A stretch of 18,496 bases of DNA from JBDUDR01 sp040002845 (GTDB lineage Bacteria; Actinomycetota; Actinomycetes; Propionibacteriales; Nocardioidaceae), in assembly GCA_040002845.1 (NCBI GenBank), contig JBDUDR010000047.1:1-18496 (forward strand). The letters are read 5' to 3'. Below the pieces are notes generated by a model that saw nothing but the letters and a program-made list of their open reading frames with translations, was not told the DNA's origin and did no database searches. Both the position numbers and the translations under genes were made by a program. This document shows, one piece after another, positions 1 to 6,239 of the stretch. The first letter of the stretch is position 1; the number at the start of each line of letters is the position of its first letter.

Positions 1-44
1 GGATGGGCGGCCAGTTCTCGGTCGGCGTAGCGTGGGCGACGTGA
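1..44 (+). CDS. C-terminal tail of an upstream gene (partial)
   Basis: The window opens inside a reading frame that ends at the TGA at 42-44. The visible last residues are MGGQFSVGVAWAT. A Gly-Gly-hydrophobic pattern followed by alternating hydrophobic residues and a terminal aromatic is common at the end of histidine-kinase ATPase domains, and such kinases often precede ABC-2 export pairs, so a two-component sensor kinase is a guess. The fragment is too short to identify. It ends 25 bases before the next start, which suggests one transcription unit with the ABC genes. Confidence 0.3.
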   Translation, partial: MGGQFSVGVAWAT

Positions 45-69
45 AGGGCAAGCGACGGAGGAGACCATC

Positions 70-1035
70 ATGATCGAGGCCAGGGGCCTCACCAAGCGGT
101 TCGGAGACAAGATCGCCGTCGACGACCTGTCATTTACCGTGTCCCCCGGTGCAGTCACCGGGTTCTTGGGGCCGAACGGGGCGGGCAAATCGACCACGAT
201 GCGGCTGATCCTCGGGTTGGACCGGCCAACGTCCGGCGCCGCCCTCGTCAACGGGCACCCCTACCCACTGGCCCACGCGCCGATGTGTGAGGTAGGTGCC
301 CTCCTGGACTCCAAGGATGTCAACGGCAGTCGGACGGCGCGTGCACATCTGCGGTCGCTGGCCTACGCCAACGGCCTGCCCGCTCGTCGGGCGGACGAGA
401 CCCTTGACATGACCGGGCTCTCTGACGTGGCCCGCAAGCGCATCAAGGGCTTCTCGCTGGGCATGTCACAGCGCCTGGGCATCGCCGCCGCGATGCTCGG
501 CGACCCGCAGGTGCTCATGTTCGACGAACCGGTCAACGGGCTCGACCCTGAGGGCATCTTGTGGATCCGGCATTTCATGCAGGGACTTGCTCGCGACGGC
601 CGCACCGTATTCGTCTCCAGCCATCTGATGAGCGAGATGGCGCAGACCGCGGAGCATCTCATCGTCATCGGCCGAGGAAAGCTGCTTGCCGACACGAGCA
701 CCCAGGAGTTCATCAACCAGAACTCCACAGCCCGTGTCCTGGTGCGCACACCGCACCAGGACGAGCTCGCCAAGGCACTCGCCGACCGTGGTGCGACGTA
801 CCGACACGAGGGCGGCTTCCTGGAGGTCGACACGCTCTCCACCGAGGAGGTCGGCGAGCTGGCCGCGACTCATCGGCTGACCATCCATGAGCTGTTCAAC
901 GAGCGGTCGTCGCTCGAGGCCGCCTTCATGGAAATGACCCGCGACAGCGTGGAGTACCACGCGCACGATCCGGTAGTCGACGACGGTATGCCAGTCCGCA
1001 ACCCGGTCGACGCCAACGCCCGGACCGAGAGGTGA
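70..1035 (+). CDS. ABC-2 type transporter ATP-binding protein
   Basis: This is the cytoplasmic ATPase of an export-type ABC transporter, 321 residues. All nucleotide-binding motifs are visible: Walker A GPNGAGKST at residues 34-42, a degenerate signature FSLGMSQR at 128-135, Walker B VLMFDEP at 148-154 followed by the D-loop NGLDPEG, and the switch histidine in SSHLMSE at 183-189. About 110 residues follow the ATPase core, as in the BcrA-like drug/bacteriocin-export subfamily. The start is supported by a strong Shine-Dalgarno site GGAGGAG at 57-63, six bases before the ATG. The gene abuts its permease, with the stop overlapping the permease ribosome-binding site. The substrate cannot be read from the sequence; antibiotic self-resistance, lantibiotic immunity or lipid export are possible. 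Confidence 0.9.
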   Translation: MIEARGLTKRFGDKIAVDDLSFTVSPGAVTGFLGPNGAGKSTTMRLILGLDRPTSGAALVNGHPYPLAHAPMCEVGALLDSKDVNGSRTARAHLRSLAYANGLPARRADETLDMTGLSDVARKRIKGFSLGMSQRLGIAAAMLGDPQVLMFDEPVNGLDPEGILWIRHFMQGLARDGRTVFVSSHLMSEMAQTAEHLIVIGRGKLLADTSTQEFINQNSTARVLVRTPHQDELAKALADRGATYRHEGGFLEVDTLSTEEVGELAATHRLTIHELFNERSSLEAAFMEMTRDSVEYHAHDPVVDDGMPVRNPVDANARTER

Positions 1036-1040
1036 GCGCC

Positions 1041-1868
1041 ATGTCCACCGAAATCGTCCCGCCGCAGCGGTTGGAGTTCCCGAACGCGGGGACCAGCCTT
1101 CGTCGTGTGATCCGCTCCGAATGGAGCAAGTTCTGGTCGGTACGGTCCACCTTCTGGACGCTCCTCACCGCCTTCACCGTGACCGTAGGTGCGTCGACGC
1201 TGATCGCCTGGGGCGCTTCGAGCTCGCTGGACGAGATGAGCCCGAGCGACCGGGCCACCCTCGATGTCACGAGCACCGCCATGGTCGGGTTTGCCTTTGG
1301 CCAGCTGGCCATGGTCGTGCTCGGCGCCCTCGTGGTCAGCAGCGAGTACGGCACCGGCGGCATCAAGGCCACCTTCACTGCCGTACCGGCCCGGATGAAG
1401 GTGCTCATCGCGAAGGGTGTCGTGTTCTGGTCTGTCGCGCTGATGACTGGAATTATCACCGCATTCGTCGCGTTCTACTGCTCGATGCTGTTTTGGAAGC
1501 ATTATGGGCTCGCTGCCCACCTCGAAGACCCGGGCGTGCTGCGCGCGGTCATCGGTGGTGGCCTCCTGGTGGCGGGCTCGGGGATGTTCGGTTTCGCCCT
1601 TGCCGTGATCCTGCGGCACACGGCGGGTGCCATCACAACCGCCGTCGGTCTGTTGTTCATCGCGCCGCTCATCCTGACCCCCCTCCTGCCGGGCAGCTGG
1701 GGCGACAAGTTCGACACGTACCTCACGGTCAACGCAGGACATCACATCACCGACGTGGTGATGCAGCCGGATCAGCTCGCGCCGTGGCCTGGATACCTGT
1801 GGTTCACCCTCCAGTGGGTGGTGCTGTTGCCTATCGGGGCGTACCTGCTGCAACGTCGGGACGCCTAG
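1041..1868 (+). CDS. ABC-2 type transporter permease
   Basis: This is the membrane partner of the preceding ATPase, 275 residues with about six predicted membrane spans (near 38-57, 79-100, 126-147, 168-190, 195-215 and 248-268). The N-terminal stretch RSEWSKFWSVRSTFW and the loop EYGTGGIKATFTAVPAR are characteristic of the actinobacterial ABC-2 permease family (general family knowledge). I chose the ATG at 1041 because AGAGGTGA at 1028-1035 is a near-perfect ribosome-binding site five bases upstream. A GTG at 1032 overlapping the ATPase stop as GTGA is the alternative and would add three residues. The two genes surely form one transporter of unknown substrate. Confidence 0.85.
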   Translation: MSTEIVPPQRLEFPNAGTSLRRVIRSEWSKFWSVRSTFWTLLTAFTVTVGASTLIAWGASSSLDEMSPSDRATLDVTSTAMVGFAFGQLAMVVLGALVVSSEYGTGGIKATFTAVPARMKVLIAKGVVFWSVALMTGIITAFVAFYCSMLFWKHYGLAAHLEDPGVLRAVIGGGLLVAGSGMFGFALAVILRHTAGAITTAVGLLFIAPLILTPLLPGSWGDKFDTYLTVNAGHHITDVVMQPDQLAPWPGYLWFTLQWVVLLPIGAYLLQRRDA

Positions 1869-1879
1869 CCCTGGCACCC

Positions 1880-1949
1880 CTTTCGCCGAGACGCCATTTG
1901 TGACGCGACAGCCGCGAAATACGCCGCACGAATGGCGTCTCGGCGGAAG
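1880..1949. repeat. Long inverted repeat between the ABC operon and thyA
   Basis: Positions 1880-1898 pair with 1931-1949 as a 19-bp stem with one G-U pair (core GCCGAGACGCCATT and its exact complement). Four more pairs, one of them G-U, extend inward (1899-1902 with 1927-1930), giving 23 pairs around a 24-nt loop. No T tract follows on either strand. It begins 12 bases after the permease stop. Its right arm covers the expected -35 region of the thyA promoter. It may be a transcription terminator, an operator, or a copy of a REP-like family. Confidence 0.7.
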
Positions 1950-1960
1950 AGGGTGGGTGT

Positions 1961-1966
1961 TAGGGT
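1961..1966 (+). promoter_or_regulatory. Putative -10 box of thyA (leaderless)
   Basis: TAGGGT fits the actinobacterial TANNNT -10 pattern and ends six bases before the thyA GTG at 1973, so transcription would start at or next to the start codon. No Shine-Dalgarno site precedes the GTG, consistent with a leaderless mRNA. No clear -35 box is visible; that region lies in the right arm of the inverted repeat at 1880-1949. Confidence 0.5.
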
Positions 1967-1972
1967 CGGTCG

Positions 1973-2767
1973 GTGCGGCAGTATCTCGACCTCATGGAAC
2001 GAGTCCTTGATGAGGGCGTGCGCAAAGACGACCGCACCGGCACCGGAACGCTTAGCGTGTTCGGCCATCAGATGCGGTTTGACCTGTCCGCTGGATTCCC
2101 GCTCGTCACCACCAAGCGCATTCACGTCAAGTCCGTCGTCGGGGAGCTGGTGTGGTTCCTTCGAGGAGACACCAATGTCAGCTGGCTGCACGACCACGGT
2201 GTGACCATCTGGGACGAGTGGGCGGATGCCCAAGGCGACCTCGGCCCGATCTACGGCTACCAGTGGCGCTCGTGGCCGGCCCCGGACGGCAGACACATCG
2301 ACCAGCTCGGCCAGGTGATCGACGCCATCAGGACCAACCCCGACTCCAGGCGGTTGCTGGTCAGCGCGTGGAACGTGGCCGACCTGCCCCACATGGCGCT
2401 GGCGCCGTGTCACGCGATGTTCCAGTTCTACGTCGCCGGCGGGCGGTTGTCCTGCCAGCTCTACCAGCGCTCGGCCGACGTGTTCCTCGGAGTCCCGTTC
2501 AACATCGCGTCGTACGCCCTCCTCACCCACTTGGTGGCCCAGGTGACCGGTCTGGAGCCAGGCGACTTCGTCCACACGCTCGGTGACGCACACCTGTATC
2601 TCAACCATCTCGGTCAGGCTCGCCAGCAGCTCGGCCGGGCACCGCGTCCGCTGCCCGAGCTTTGGCTCGACCCGGGCGGTCGTGAGATCGACGCGTTCGG
2701 TGTCGACTCGGTGAAGATCACCGGGTACGACCCACATCCCGGCATCAAGGCGCCGATCGCCGTATGA
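1973..2767 (+). CDS. thyA: Thymidylate synthase
   Basis: ThyA methylates dUMP to dTMP using methylenetetrahydrofolate and releases dihydrofolate. The protein is 264 residues, the classic short-form ThyA length. Visible motifs are the N-terminal RTGTGTLSVFG (21-31), the dUMP-binding arginine region, the catalytic cysteine C146 in LAPCHAMFQ, and the substrate-contact segments CQLYQRSAD (161-169) and GVPFNIASY (173-181). It starts at GTG. Dihydrofolate reductase follows after 40 bases on the same strand and regenerates the tetrahydrofolate consumed here. This is the flavin-independent enzyme, not ThyX. Confidence 0.97.
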   Translation: MRQYLDLMERVLDEGVRKDDRTGTGTLSVFGHQMRFDLSAGFPLVTTKRIHVKSVVGELVWFLRGDTNVSWLHDHGVTIWDEWADAQGDLGPIYGYQWRSWPAPDGRHIDQLGQVIDAIRTNPDSRRLLVSAWNVADLPHMALAPCHAMFQFYVAGGRLSCQLYQRSADVFLGVPFNIASYALLTHLVAQVTGLEPGDFVHTLGDAHLYLNHLGQARQQLGRAPRPLPELWLDPGGREIDAFGVDSVKITGYDPHPGIKAPIAV

Positions 2768-2770
2768 CTC

Positions 2771-2795
2771 GGCCCGGCAGCCCATCGGCCGGGCT
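2771..2795 (+). terminator. GC hairpin between thyA and folA
   Basis: GGCCCGGC at 2771-2778 pairs with 2788-2795 (one G-U at the base) around a 9-nt loop, starting three bases after the thyA stop. No U tract follows, so it may be an inefficient terminator or an mRNA 3'-end stabiliser that changes the thyA to folA ratio. It could also be chance in GC-rich DNA. Confidence 0.35.
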
Positions 2796-2807
2796 CGGTC
2801 ACACCCC

Positions 2808-3299
2808 GTGACCATCACGATCGTCGCCGCGATCGCTGCCAACGGTGTGATCGGCCGCGGAGGGGATCTGCCCTGGCGACTCCCGGCCGACCTGAGGCAT
2901 TTCAAGAAGCTGACCTACGGGCACGTCCTCGTCATGGGCCGCCGCACCTATGAGTCGATCGGCCATCCCCTGCCCGGGCGCACCACGGTGGTGGTCAGCC
3001 GCCGCGCGACACCTGCCCAAGAGCCGGTGCCTGACCCAACACGCGAAGCTGTCATCACCGCCAGCTCGGTCCAGGCAGCCCTGGCGCGCGCCCTCGAGAT
3101 CGACGACGAGGTCTTCGTGGTCGGCGGCGCACAGGTGTACGCCGCAGCGCTCGAGATGGCGGATCGGATGGTCCTCACACTGGTCGATGAGGACCCCGAG
3201 GGAGACACCTGGTTCCCAGCGGTCGACTGGAGTGTGTGGCGTGAGACACAGCGTGAACTGTCCGATGGGTTGGCCTTCGTCACCTACGAGCGGGTCTGA
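2808..3299 (+). CDS. folA: Dihydrofolate reductase
   Basis: This enzyme reduces dihydrofolate to tetrahydrofolate with NADPH and is the target of trimethoprim. It has 163 residues, a normal bacterial length. Visible motifs are AIAANGVIGRGGDLPW (8-23), the catalytic acid D28 in LPADLRHFK, the NADPH-binding segment VMGRRTYESIG (42-52) and the late GGAQVY motif. The GTG start is the only sensible one, because the conserved first strand TITIVAAIA begins directly after it. There is no Shine-Dalgarno site in the GC-rich 40-base gap after thyA. The gene partners thyA in folate recycling; Mycobacterium has the same thyA-dfrA pair. Confidence 0.96.
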   Translation: MTITIVAAIAANGVIGRGGDLPWRLPADLRHFKKLTYGHVLVMGRRTYESIGHPLPGRTTVVVSRRATPAQEPVPDPTREAVITASSVQAALARALEIDDEVFVVGGAQVYAAALEMADRMVLTLVDEDPEGDTWFPAVDWSVWRETQRELSDGLAFVTYERV

Positions 3300-3340
3300 C
3301 CCGTCCGCCGGGGGTTTGGGTTGTTAACGATTCAAAAGAT

Positions 3341-3369
3341 TTGGCACAAGGTACCGACCCGAATACGCT
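3341..3369 (+). promoter_or_regulatory. Promoter in the AT-rich island after folA
   Basis: TTGGCA at 3341-3346 matches five of six bases of the TTGACA -35 box. TACGCT at 3364-3369 fits the TANNNT -10 box, and the spacer is exactly 17 bp. The DNA upstream is AT-rich (TTGTTAACGATTCAAAAGAT), like an UP element. An interrupted dyad straddles the -10 box: 3349-3352 with 3377-3380 and 3353-3357 with 3369-3373, a possible operator. Predicted transcription start is about 3376. Confidence 0.5.
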
Positions 3370-3375
3370 CGGTAA

Positions 3376-3497
3376 TACCTGCTGAAAAAATCGAATATTG
3401 TTTGAATTATCTTGTAACGACACGCCGGGGGACTCCGATATATTCGATGAAGTCCCGTTGCTGCCCGGACCCCCGAGCGGACAGCAACGGGTCTTTT
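3376..3497 (+). ncRNA. Candidate small RNA between folA and dapA
   Basis: A transcript from the promoter at 3341-3369 to the terminator at 3454-3497 would be about 120 nt. Its 5' half is A/U-rich and little structured. It is followed by a hairpin in which 3429-3434 pairs with 3451-3456 and an inner CGA pairs with TCG. The last element is the terminator hairpin. By count, 3321-3420 has 37 G+C in 100 bases, far below the surrounding genes. No convincing coding potential: the frames crossing it run through the terminator and lack ribosome-binding sites. I do not recognise the family; actinobacterial small RNAs such as 6C were considered but the loops do not clearly match. A separate dapA promoter lies downstream, which argues for an independent RNA rather than a dapA leader. 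Confidence 0.5.
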
Positions 3498-3498
3498 C
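3454..3498 (+). terminator. Strong intrinsic terminator
   Basis: CCCGTTGCTG at 3454-3463 pairs perfectly with 3482-3491 (10 bp). After one mismatch, three further pairs form (3465-3467 with 3478-3480). The hairpin is followed directly by TCTTTTC at 3492-3498. A U-tract terminator this clear stands out in this window, where the other hairpins lack T tracts. It would end either the candidate small RNA or read-through from folA. Confidence 0.8.
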
Positions 3499-3582
3499 AA
3501 TTCCCACTCTCATGAGACTCCAGCCGCACGCCTCGCACTGACAGGCCGGTCCACGGTGCGCTCCCGGCGACTCGCGCCGGTA

Positions 3583-3588
3583 TAGCGT
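3583..3588 (+). promoter_or_regulatory. Putative -10 box of dapA (leaderless)
   Basis: TAGCGT ends six bases before the dapA ATG at 3595, the same geometry as at thyA. There is no Shine-Dalgarno site in the gap (GGGACC). No clear -35 box is seen. The dapA-rnj unit therefore probably has its own promoter downstream of the intrinsic terminator. Confidence 0.45.
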
Positions 3589-3594
3589 GGGACC

Positions 3595-4551
3595 ATGTCC
3601 CTCCAGCCCTCCACCGACCCCCGCTCGACGAGGTCACAGCCGGCGCCGTTCGGGCGCATCCTGACGGCGATGGTGACTCCGTTCACCGCGGAGGCCAGGC
3701 TCGACACCGAGGCCGCCCAGCGGCTGGCCACCCATCTGGTGGACCTCGGCAACGACGGCCTCGTGCTGTGCGGTACGACCGGCGAGTCGCCAACGGTCAC
3801 CGATCAGGAGGCTGACCGACTGGTTCGCGCAGTCGTGGATGCGGTCGGCGACCGGGCGGTGATCGTGGCGGGGGTGGGCACCAACGACACGCATCACTCC
3901 GTCACGTTGGCCAGGCAGGCCGAGAAGGCGGGCGCCGACGGGCTCCTGGTCGTGACGCCCTACTACAGCAAGCCCCCACAATCGGGAGTGGTCGAGCACT
4001 TCCTGGCCGTGACCGAAGCTGCGGCCCTGCCCGTGATGCTCTACGACATCCCGGGCCGCACGAGCGTCAAGATCTCCATGGAGTCGATGTTCAAGTTGTC
4101 TGGCCATGACCAGATCATCGCGGTCAAGGAAGCCTCCGGGGATCTGTTCAACGGGGCCCGGGTGATGGCCGAGACCGACCTCGCGTTCTACTCCGGGGAC
4201 GACGCCCTCAACCTTGCCTGGCTCGCCACCGGCGCGGTGGGCGTCGTCTCCGTCGTCGGACATCTGGCAGCCCACCGGTACGCAGCCATGGTCGCCGCCC
4301 TCGATGCCGGTGATCTCGCAGCCGCCAGGGCCATCAACTCGGCGCTGTGGCCGGCCGTACGTGGCGTGATGACTCGCACCCAGGGGGCCATCATGGTCAA
4401 GGCCGCCCTCCAGATGACGGGGGTGCTCCCCCACCGCACCATGCGGTTGCCGCTGGTCGAGGCCACCGATGAGGAGATCGCAGTGCTGCGTGCCGACCTG
4501 GTCGCGAGTGACCTCCTGACCGCAACCGATACCACCAAGGACGTGTCTTGA
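3595..4551 (+). CDS. dapA: 4-hydroxy-tetrahydrodipicolinate synthase
   Basis: DapA condenses pyruvate with aspartate semialdehyde, the committed step to diaminopimelate and lysine. It has 318 residues. The TIM-barrel signatures are complete: GTTGESPT (60-67) with the catalytic threonines, YYSKPP (123-128) with the active-site tyrosine Y124, YDIPGRT (150-156) with the substrate-binding R155, and the Schiff-base lysine K178 in AVKEASGD. The first 20 residues are a polar extension before the barrel begins at GRILTAM. The ATG is probably leaderless. The stop overlaps the rnj start (TTGA), so the two are translationally coupled, a pairing common in actinobacteria. Confidence 0.96.
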   Translation: MSLQPSTDPRSTRSQPAPFGRILTAMVTPFTAEARLDTEAAQRLATHLVDLGNDGLVLCGTTGESPTVTDQEADRLVRAVVDAVGDRAVIVAGVGTNDTHHSVTLARQAEKAGADGLLVVTPYYSKPPQSGVVEHFLAVTEAAALPVMLYDIPGRTSVKISMESMFKLSGHDQIIAVKEASGDLFNGARVMAETDLAFYSGDDALNLAWLATGAVGVVSVVGHLAAHRYAAMVAALDAGDLAAARAINSALWPAVRGVMTRTQGAIMVKAALQMTGVLPHRTMRLPLVEATDEEIAVLRADLVASDLLTATDTTKDVS

Positions 4552-6239
4552 GTCATCCCCACCCAGAGCTGGGCACCCCGCCTGCCCTGCCCAAACGCGG
4601 CCTGCGCGTGATCCCACTCGGCGGCCTCGGCGAGGTCGGCCGCAACATGACGGTCTTCGAGTACGCCGGCCGGCTGCTCATCGTGGACTGTGGCGTGCTC
4701 TTCCCCGAGGACCACCATCCGGGTGTCGACCTGATCCTGCCCGACTTCGAGCCGATCAGGGATCGCCTGGACAAGGTCGACGCCGTCGTACTGACGCACG
4801 GGCACGAAGACCATATCGGCGCGGTCCCGTACCTGCTTCGTGAGCGCGGCGACCTGCCCCTGGTGGGGTCGCGGCTGACCCTGGCCCTGCTCGACGCCAA
4901 GCTGCGCGAGCATCGGCTCAAGGGGGCGCCGCGACATGTCGTTGCGGAGGGCGAGCGCGTGTCGTTCGGACCCTTCGACCTGGAGTTCGTCGCGGTCAAC
5001 CACTCGATCCCGGACGCGCTGGCGGTCGTCATCCGCACGCCCGCCGGCACGGTCCTGCACACGGGCGACTTCAAGATGGACCAGCTTCCGCTCGACGGGA
5101 GAGTCACCGACCTGCGGGCCTTCGCGCGCCTGGGGGAGGAGGGAGTCGACCTCTTCCTGGTCGACTCGACCAACGCCGAGGTGCCGGGTTTCACGACCAC
5201 AGAGCGAGCGATCTCTCCCGTGCTCGACCAGGTCGTCGCAAACAGCGACCAACGGGTGATCGTGGCCTGCTTCGCGTCCCACGTCCACCGCGTCCAGCAG
5301 GTGATGGACGCGGCCGTGGTCCACCGACGGAAGGTGGCCTACGTGGGACGCTCCATGGTGCGCAACATGGGGATAGCACGCGACCTCGGATACCTCACCG
5401 TGCCACCGAACACCCTCATCGACGCGCGGGAGCTCGACAAGTACGCGCCGAACGAGGTCGTGCTCATCTCCACCGGATCGCAGGGCGAGCCGCTGTCCGC
5501 GCTGTCCCGGATCGCCAACCGGTCCCATGACAAGGTTCACATCGAGCCCGGCGACACGGTCGTGCTGGCGTCGTCGCTCATCCCCGGCAACGAGAACGCC
5601 GTGTTTCGCGTGATCAACGGGCTTACCAGATGGGGAGCCCACGTGGTCCACAAAGGGAACGCGCTGGTCCACGTGTCCGGCCATGCGAGCGCCGGGGAAC
5701 TGCTCTACTGCTACAACATCGTCCGGCCCCGCAACGTCATTCCCGTTCACGGCGAGATCCGGCACATGCGTGCCAACGCCGAGCTGGCCATTGCCACCGG
5801 CGTGCCGCGCGAGCGCGTACCCATCGCCGAGGACGGCGTCGTCGTCGACCTGGTCGACCAGAAGGCGCGGATCACCGGCAAGGTCGATTGCGGGTACGTC
5901 TTCGTCGACGGCGCCTCCGTCGGCGACCTGACCGAGTCGGCTCTGAAGGACCGGCGCATCCTCGGCGAGGAAGGCTTCATCACGGTGGTGGTGGTGATGG
6001 ACTCCGTCACCGGGAAGCTGGCCGGCGGCCCGGAGATCCACGCCCGCGGATTCATCGAGGATGACAAGGTGTTCGACGAGGTCCGACCGATCGTCGAAGA
6101 AGCCCTGGCGAAAGCGGTGGCGGACGGCGTCGACGACACCTACCAGTTGCAACAGGTCATGCGTCGAGCGGTCGGCCGATGGGTCAACTCCGCCCATCGT
6201 CGCCGGCCCATGATCGTGCCGGTGGTCATCGAGGCGTGA
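4548..6239 (+). CDS. rnj: Ribonuclease J
   Basis: RNase J is a metallo-beta-lactamase/beta-CASP ribonuclease with endonuclease and 5'-3' exonuclease activity in mRNA decay and rRNA maturation. It has 563 residues, typical for actinobacterial RNase J. Zinc ligands are visible in HGHEDH (H84, H86, D88, H89), NHSIPD (H152) and HTGDF (D174). The beta-CASP histidines are in SGHAS (H379) and PVHGE (H401). A C-terminal domain of about 120 residues completes the protein. The start is TTG at 4548, overlapping the dapA stop by four bases; no other in-frame start leaves the N-terminal core (LRVIPLGGLGEVGRNM) intact. The stop overlaps the start of the next gene as GTGA. Confidence 0.95.
   Translation: MSHPHPELGTPPALPKRGLRVIPLGGLGEVGRNMTVFEYAGRLLIVDCGVLFPEDHHPGVDLILPDFEPIRDRLDKVDAVVLTHGHEDHIGAVPYLLRERGDLPLVGSRLTLALLDAKLREHRLKGAPRHVVAEGERVSFGPFDLEFVAVNHSIPDALAVVIRTPAGTVLHTGDFKMDQLPLDGRVTDLRAFARLGEEGVDLFLVDSTNAEVPGFTTTERAISPVLDQVVANSDQRVIVACFASHVHRVQQVMDAAVVHRRKVAYVGRSMVRNMGIARDLGYLTVPPNTLIDARELDKYAPNEVVLISTGSQGEPLSALSRIANRSHDKVHIEPGDTVVLASSLIPGNENAVFRVINGLTRWGAHVVHKGNALVHVSGHASAGELLYCYNIVRPRNVIPVHGEIRHMRANAELAIATGVPRERVPIAEDGVVVDLVDQKARITGKVDCGYVFVDGASVGDLTESALKDRRILGEEGFITVVVVMDSVTGKLAGGPEIHARGFIEDDKVFDEVRPIVEEALAKAVADGVDDTYQLQQVMRRAVGRWVNSAHRRRPMIVPVVIEA

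Noticed and set aside
3321..3515. A 64-codon frame from TTG at 3321, and a 77-codon frame on the opposite strand (3513-3280).
   Set aside because: Neither has a ribosome-binding site, and the forward one runs through the promoter and terminator. Composition does not look coding for this genome.
3447..3515. A 22-codon leader peptide (starting MKSRCC) with two cysteines, as in cysteine-responsive attenuators.
   Set aside because: It has no Shine-Dalgarno site, only two cysteines, and no cysteine-metabolism gene follows; dapA has its own promoter.
4188..6197. A 669-codon minus-strand frame opposite rnj.
   Set aside because: It is antisense to the fully recognisable dapA and rnj; its His/Asp/Val-rich composition is typical of GC-rich antisense frames.
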